The notes under the pieces were generated by a model. It was not told where the DNA came from. It ran no database searches and saw only the letters and a program-made list of their open reading frames with translations. A program made the translations under genes and the position numbers. A stretch of DNA of 64,000 bases from Lutjanus erythropterus (Eukaryota > Chordata > Actinopteri > Lutjaniformes > Lutjanidae), in contig CM034599.1 of assembly GCA_020091685.1 (NCBI GenBank), forward strand, positions 24,489,922 to 24,553,921. The letters are read 5' to 3'. This document shows, one piece after another, positions 60,901 to 64,000 of the stretch. Positions within the stretch are counted from its first letter, which is position 1. Every line of letters begins with the position of its first letter.

Positions 60901-61498
60901 ACAAATTAGGCACAGCAAGGCAAAAGATCTGGAACTATGTTCAATAACACCTAGCTATGTTCATTTACTTTAACTACTTAAACTTATGTTGTTCTTTTGC
61001 TGTGCTCATGTGTGTTTGTAGCCTTTCATATAGCAGGTGGTTTGCATCATCTGTGTTTCCCACGCGGCTGCTGCAGTGGATGCATTTACTGTTTATTTAG
61101 TGAAGCTGCAGGCATATTTGCCATTTGTTTATAACTTCTTTTGGATATTTTGGATTCACTTATTATGTCAACAGTAAAAATTATCGCTAGAATGCAGGAT
61201 ACAAAAACAACTCAAGGCGACCTTAAGCTCTAGATTTGTCCAGAGAATGTAAACATTTCAAAAAGAATAGTTCAACAAATACAGAACAAGAAGGAGGCTT
61301 TTCTCTAAAATGGCAGAGTAATTGCATATTATGGGTACTTTACTGGTTGCATCTCCAAAATTGAACAAACTTGACAATTCTTGTGTCTGGCATCAATAAC
61401 AACTTGCTTGTCCATCATTTTCAGGTGGAAATGTCTACTATTATTTAGCATGTCAAGTATATAATAACTCCATTGTCTTCTAGATAGCTTACATGGAC
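57960..61498. other. Anonymous non-coding stretch
   Basis: No gene recognised. A purine-rich tract at about 60515-60790 contains a 13-base G run at 60572-60584 and underlies minus-strand frames of up to 115 codons. AATATACATACGGTCTATGG at about 59650 recalls a fish dispersed repeat but is too short to call. Confidence 0.5.
60515..60790. repeat. Purine-rich tract with a 13-base G run
   Basis: A/G-rich on the + strand without a fixed unit. The G run at 60572-60584 is uninterrupted. Overlapping minus-strand frames rich in Ser, Leu, Pro and Phe are products of this composition. Confidence 0.78.
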
Positions 61499-61560
61499 CA
61501 CTGGTTCTCTACCTGGGGTCCTGAGTAAAAATCACTCGGGGTTCACAAGGCTTTGTCTGC
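61498..61560. mobile_element. Possible hAT end, CAGTGGTTCTCAACC-like
   Basis: ACCACTGGTTCTCTACCTGG followed by GGTCCTGAG and CGGGGTTCACAAGG resembles hAT termini reading CAGTGGTTCTCAACCTGGGGTCC. The opposite end was not found in the window. Confidence 0.45.
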
Positions 61561-62264
61561 TCTGAGTTTGCCAAAATTACATTTGCACATACATTTTGTT
61601 AACTAAAATCAGAATGTATACACACGTCTGTATACAAAATTACTTTAAAAGAAAATAGAGAAATACACCCACTGAAAAAAAAACTTGTAAAACTCACATC
61701 AACTGTCTTTGTTAGTCTGTCCACTGTTCCTACAACCACCAACTCTGGTTTGGTCAAGTTAAATCCTTAATTCACCATGTGAAAAGAGTGCAAAGAGTCT
61801 GACTCTACAGGCTGTTTTCCTCTTATTCCTGAGCCAGCTCAGCGCACTCATGGTCCAGCTGAGTGGGTGTCTGCTGTGCCGCTGGATGAGAGCGCAGCAC
61901 AAAGCAGCGAATGTCACTCTGCAGACCACTACAGTAGCAAAATAAAATGACAAATATCAACCAGGGAAGAAAACAATCAGGGATATATTCAGCCAATCAT
62001 CGATGGACAATATATTCGTCCAATCACCAAACCCTAATACATGGCCCAGTCCTTACTTTTCTTGTTTTATTTACATTAAACAGTCCAAACAATTTAATTT
62101 AAGGAATGCCAATGAGAATAATGGATCTCCAAAACATTATTTTTAATTCTTATTCCTTGTTTAGCAGTATTTTAAAATCAAATACAGAATGCATCCAAGA
62201 ACGAATTAATTATTATTTTCAACTCAGATAAATTTCTGAATATATGAAGAAGGTTGTGGACTCG
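61561..62264. other. Anonymous non-coding stretch, possible repeat edge
   Basis: No gene recognised. The segment 61965-62038 ends CCAATCACCAAACCCTAAT, which could be the right edge (inverse ATTAGGGTTTGGTGATTGG) of a further hAT-like element. Its left edge was not identified. Confidence 0.4.
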
Positions 62265-62267
62265 TGG

Positions 62268-62306
62268 GAGTGTGTGTGTGCATCTGTGTGTGTGTGTGTG
62301 TGTGTT
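62268..62306. repeat. Interrupted (GT)n microsatellite
   Basis: A short GT run, GCATC, then about eleven GT units. Confidence 0.9.
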
Positions 62307-62587
62307 CAAAACCACAGCATTAGGGAGAAATATGCATGCACTCTTTATTTGAAAGGCTGTAGTACAACAAGTTCACGGCCTCCCATCTATATGCTTTTCT
62401 GTTCAATGAATCATTTACGAATGAATAAAGCAAAGAGAAACTATAAAGGCAATGTTGGATTTTAAAGTGTTGTATGTGTGCATATTGTTTTGTGACTGTG
62501 TGTGGGCATTTCTTGTGTGCACCTTTGTGTGTGTATGTGTGTTTCTGTGTGCATGTGTGTAAGCACACATGCTTTAATATATATGCG

Positions 62588-62594
<7 letters not shown>

Positions 62595-62649
<55 letters not shown>
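62595..62649. repeat. (GT)27 microsatellite
   Basis: Fifty-five bases of perfect GT, preceded by GT-rich imperfect sequence from about 62465. About 130 bp downstream the strand switches to CA-rich (62780-62840). Confidence 0.96.
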
Positions 62650-62650
<1 letters not shown>

Positions 62651-62779
62651 ACAGTGGAACAAACGTGCCAATGCCATGCTCTTTGTGTTTTATAGTGCTA
62701 TGAAAAGCAGCCTGGCCATGATTGGTTGTAGAGGAAATAATTCAAGGGAGAGAGAGCCACTGCCAGCAAATTAAGCTGG

Positions 62780-63000
62780 CACTCACACACACCCACATGC
62801 ATGAAGACACATAAATACACACACCCACACACACGCTGGCATGTGCCCATACATACATAATGCGGTCCAGAGATGTGCACACAAATGAGCACTTTGAGAC
62901 ACATGCATGTTCAGGCAGAATTCACACTTCTTAATGCATGATCATGCTCACACACATGCATGCCTGAGATGCTCACACAAAGACAGTATATACACAAAAA
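62780..63000. repeat. Imperfect CA-rich tract
   Basis: CACACACACCCACATGC, ACACACCCACACACACGC and many ACACAT words. Probably a decayed CA microsatellite. It lies in inverted order to the (GT)n array just upstream. Confidence 0.75.
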
Positions 63001-64000
63001 CACATTTTATGCACATTCAGGGCACCCTCCGCCCCTGTGAGACACGGCGCAGATTGCTGGAAGACTAAGACAGCATTTGTGTCGGCAGAGAAACTGCAAA
63101 CACGACCATGAAAAGGAAAGAGAGTGAGGGAGGAGAGAGCAGCTGTAAATATTCACTCTACTGCAAGAATGTAGGAAGCACAGAATGGATGAACAACATA
63201 CAAGGACACTTACACCCACATATACTGTATATATATGCATATAGCACAAGCCATAGAAATGTACAAACATGCACACACACACATAAAACTGACAGTCATG
63301 ATGCCGGGGTTCAATCCATGACAAGAAAATCCTACTTTGTTTTGAAGTTTCTCTCATGATAAGCATGAAAACATAGACCTAATGCACAACAAGCATTCTC
63401 CAAAAAAGACTATACAAATGGCATTACTCTATTGAGTTTCACTGTTTGTTCTGCATATTTGTATTTTTGCTTGACTCTGAATAAAAATTGCCAAATAATG
63501 TGGTAAATTCCTCAGTGTGAGGCAGTATGATTGGCAAGAAAGATTGCTGCCTAAATTCCATTTTTGGCATGTGGGAGAGAAAATACAAAAGAGTAGTAGC
63601 TGCTGTTGACTGCATTACATCTCCACATCTACGTTCATTATTTTCCTATTAAACACAAGCTGGAGCCAAGTAGTACTGAGACCAGCAACAATATTGTCGT
63701 CCATCACAATGTTTCTCCGTAGATATCGTCATATTCCAATTCGGAAGACATTGCCCAACGCCACTTGAGAGCTGTGCATGTATGTCTCATACAGTATGCA
63801 ACCATTGTACCAGATTATGAGCAGCTCCGAAATCGTGTTAAGTAACATAGTTCAGCTCCATTTAACCCTCTGAATTTCAGCAATTCTGGAACATGGAAGG
63901 CAAACCGGCCCCTAGTCCAGAATGATCAAGTCTGTGAAGTATGATATAAAAGGTTGCCATTTGTGAAAATCACAGTACATCCTCTCATGTATATTTAATT
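63000..64000. other. Anonymous non-coding stretch
   Basis: No gene or clear repeat recognised. A short TATATATATGCATATA palindromic run lies near 63227-63242. Confidence 0.5.

Noticed and set aside
61045..61080. TGTGTTTCCCACGCGG as a second CAGTGTTTCCC-type hAT end
   Set aside because: The match is short and the adjoining sequence does not follow the fragment at 11150-11229.
62320..62774. Cys-Val/His-Thr frames around the last GT array
   Set aside because: Simple-repeat translations only.

Overview
The window reads as non-coding nuclear DNA from a ray-finned fish, most likely a percomorph teleost. It is moderately AT-rich and full of (GT)n/(CA)n, (GA)n and pyrimidine tracts. It also carries dispersed repeat families that I recognise from teleost genomes: TAGGGCTGCAAC-type hAT elements, a TTAA-flanked GGGACAGTTCACC fold-back element, a Tc1-like element with a CCAGAGCTGTA end, an AGTAAAAGTA repeat, and the C-terminal part of a fish non-LTR retrotransposon. 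Family recognition is from memory. Terminal inverted repeats (TIRs), target-site duplications (TSDs) and array lengths were read directly.

I found no protein-coding exon, tRNA, rRNA, CRISPR or promoter that I can defend. The open frames are short (at most 165 codons). Most lie in simple repeats, purine/pyrimidine tracts or transposon relics, and none has a recognisable host protein domain. The window is best read as a gene desert or the inside of a very large intron.

Layout. 1-8.4 kb: anonymous sequence with low-complexity tracts and one short hAT copy at 3.9 kb. 8.4-18.7 kb: an AGTAAAAGTA repeat, fragments of other dispersed repeats, and pyrimidine-rich stretches. 18.7-22.1 kb: a transposon cluster, with a hAT copy holding a second nested repeat, then a decayed non-LTR reverse-transcriptase C-terminus interrupted by a 520-bp hAT element with a perfect 8-bp TSD. 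22.1-30 kb: microsatellites plus a diverged element of about 1 kb. 30-36.3 kb: several further hAT-type copies, a SINE-like fragment and a long pyrimidine-rich block. 36-43.4 kb: a SINE/LINE-tail fragment, a possible fold-back element and a possible minus-strand LTR. 44-54.1 kb: a possible BED zinc-finger relic, two TTAA-flanked elements and a hAT element with a perfect TSD. 54-64 kb: paired (GT)n and (AC)n arrays in inverted order, another hAT-type element, a Tc1-like relic and further (GT)n arrays.

Nothing here amounts to a working multi-gene system. The best-supported results are non-autonomous DNA transposons with clear insertion footprints, one nested insertion, a retroelement relic split by a later hAT insertion, and repeat structures able to form hairpins.
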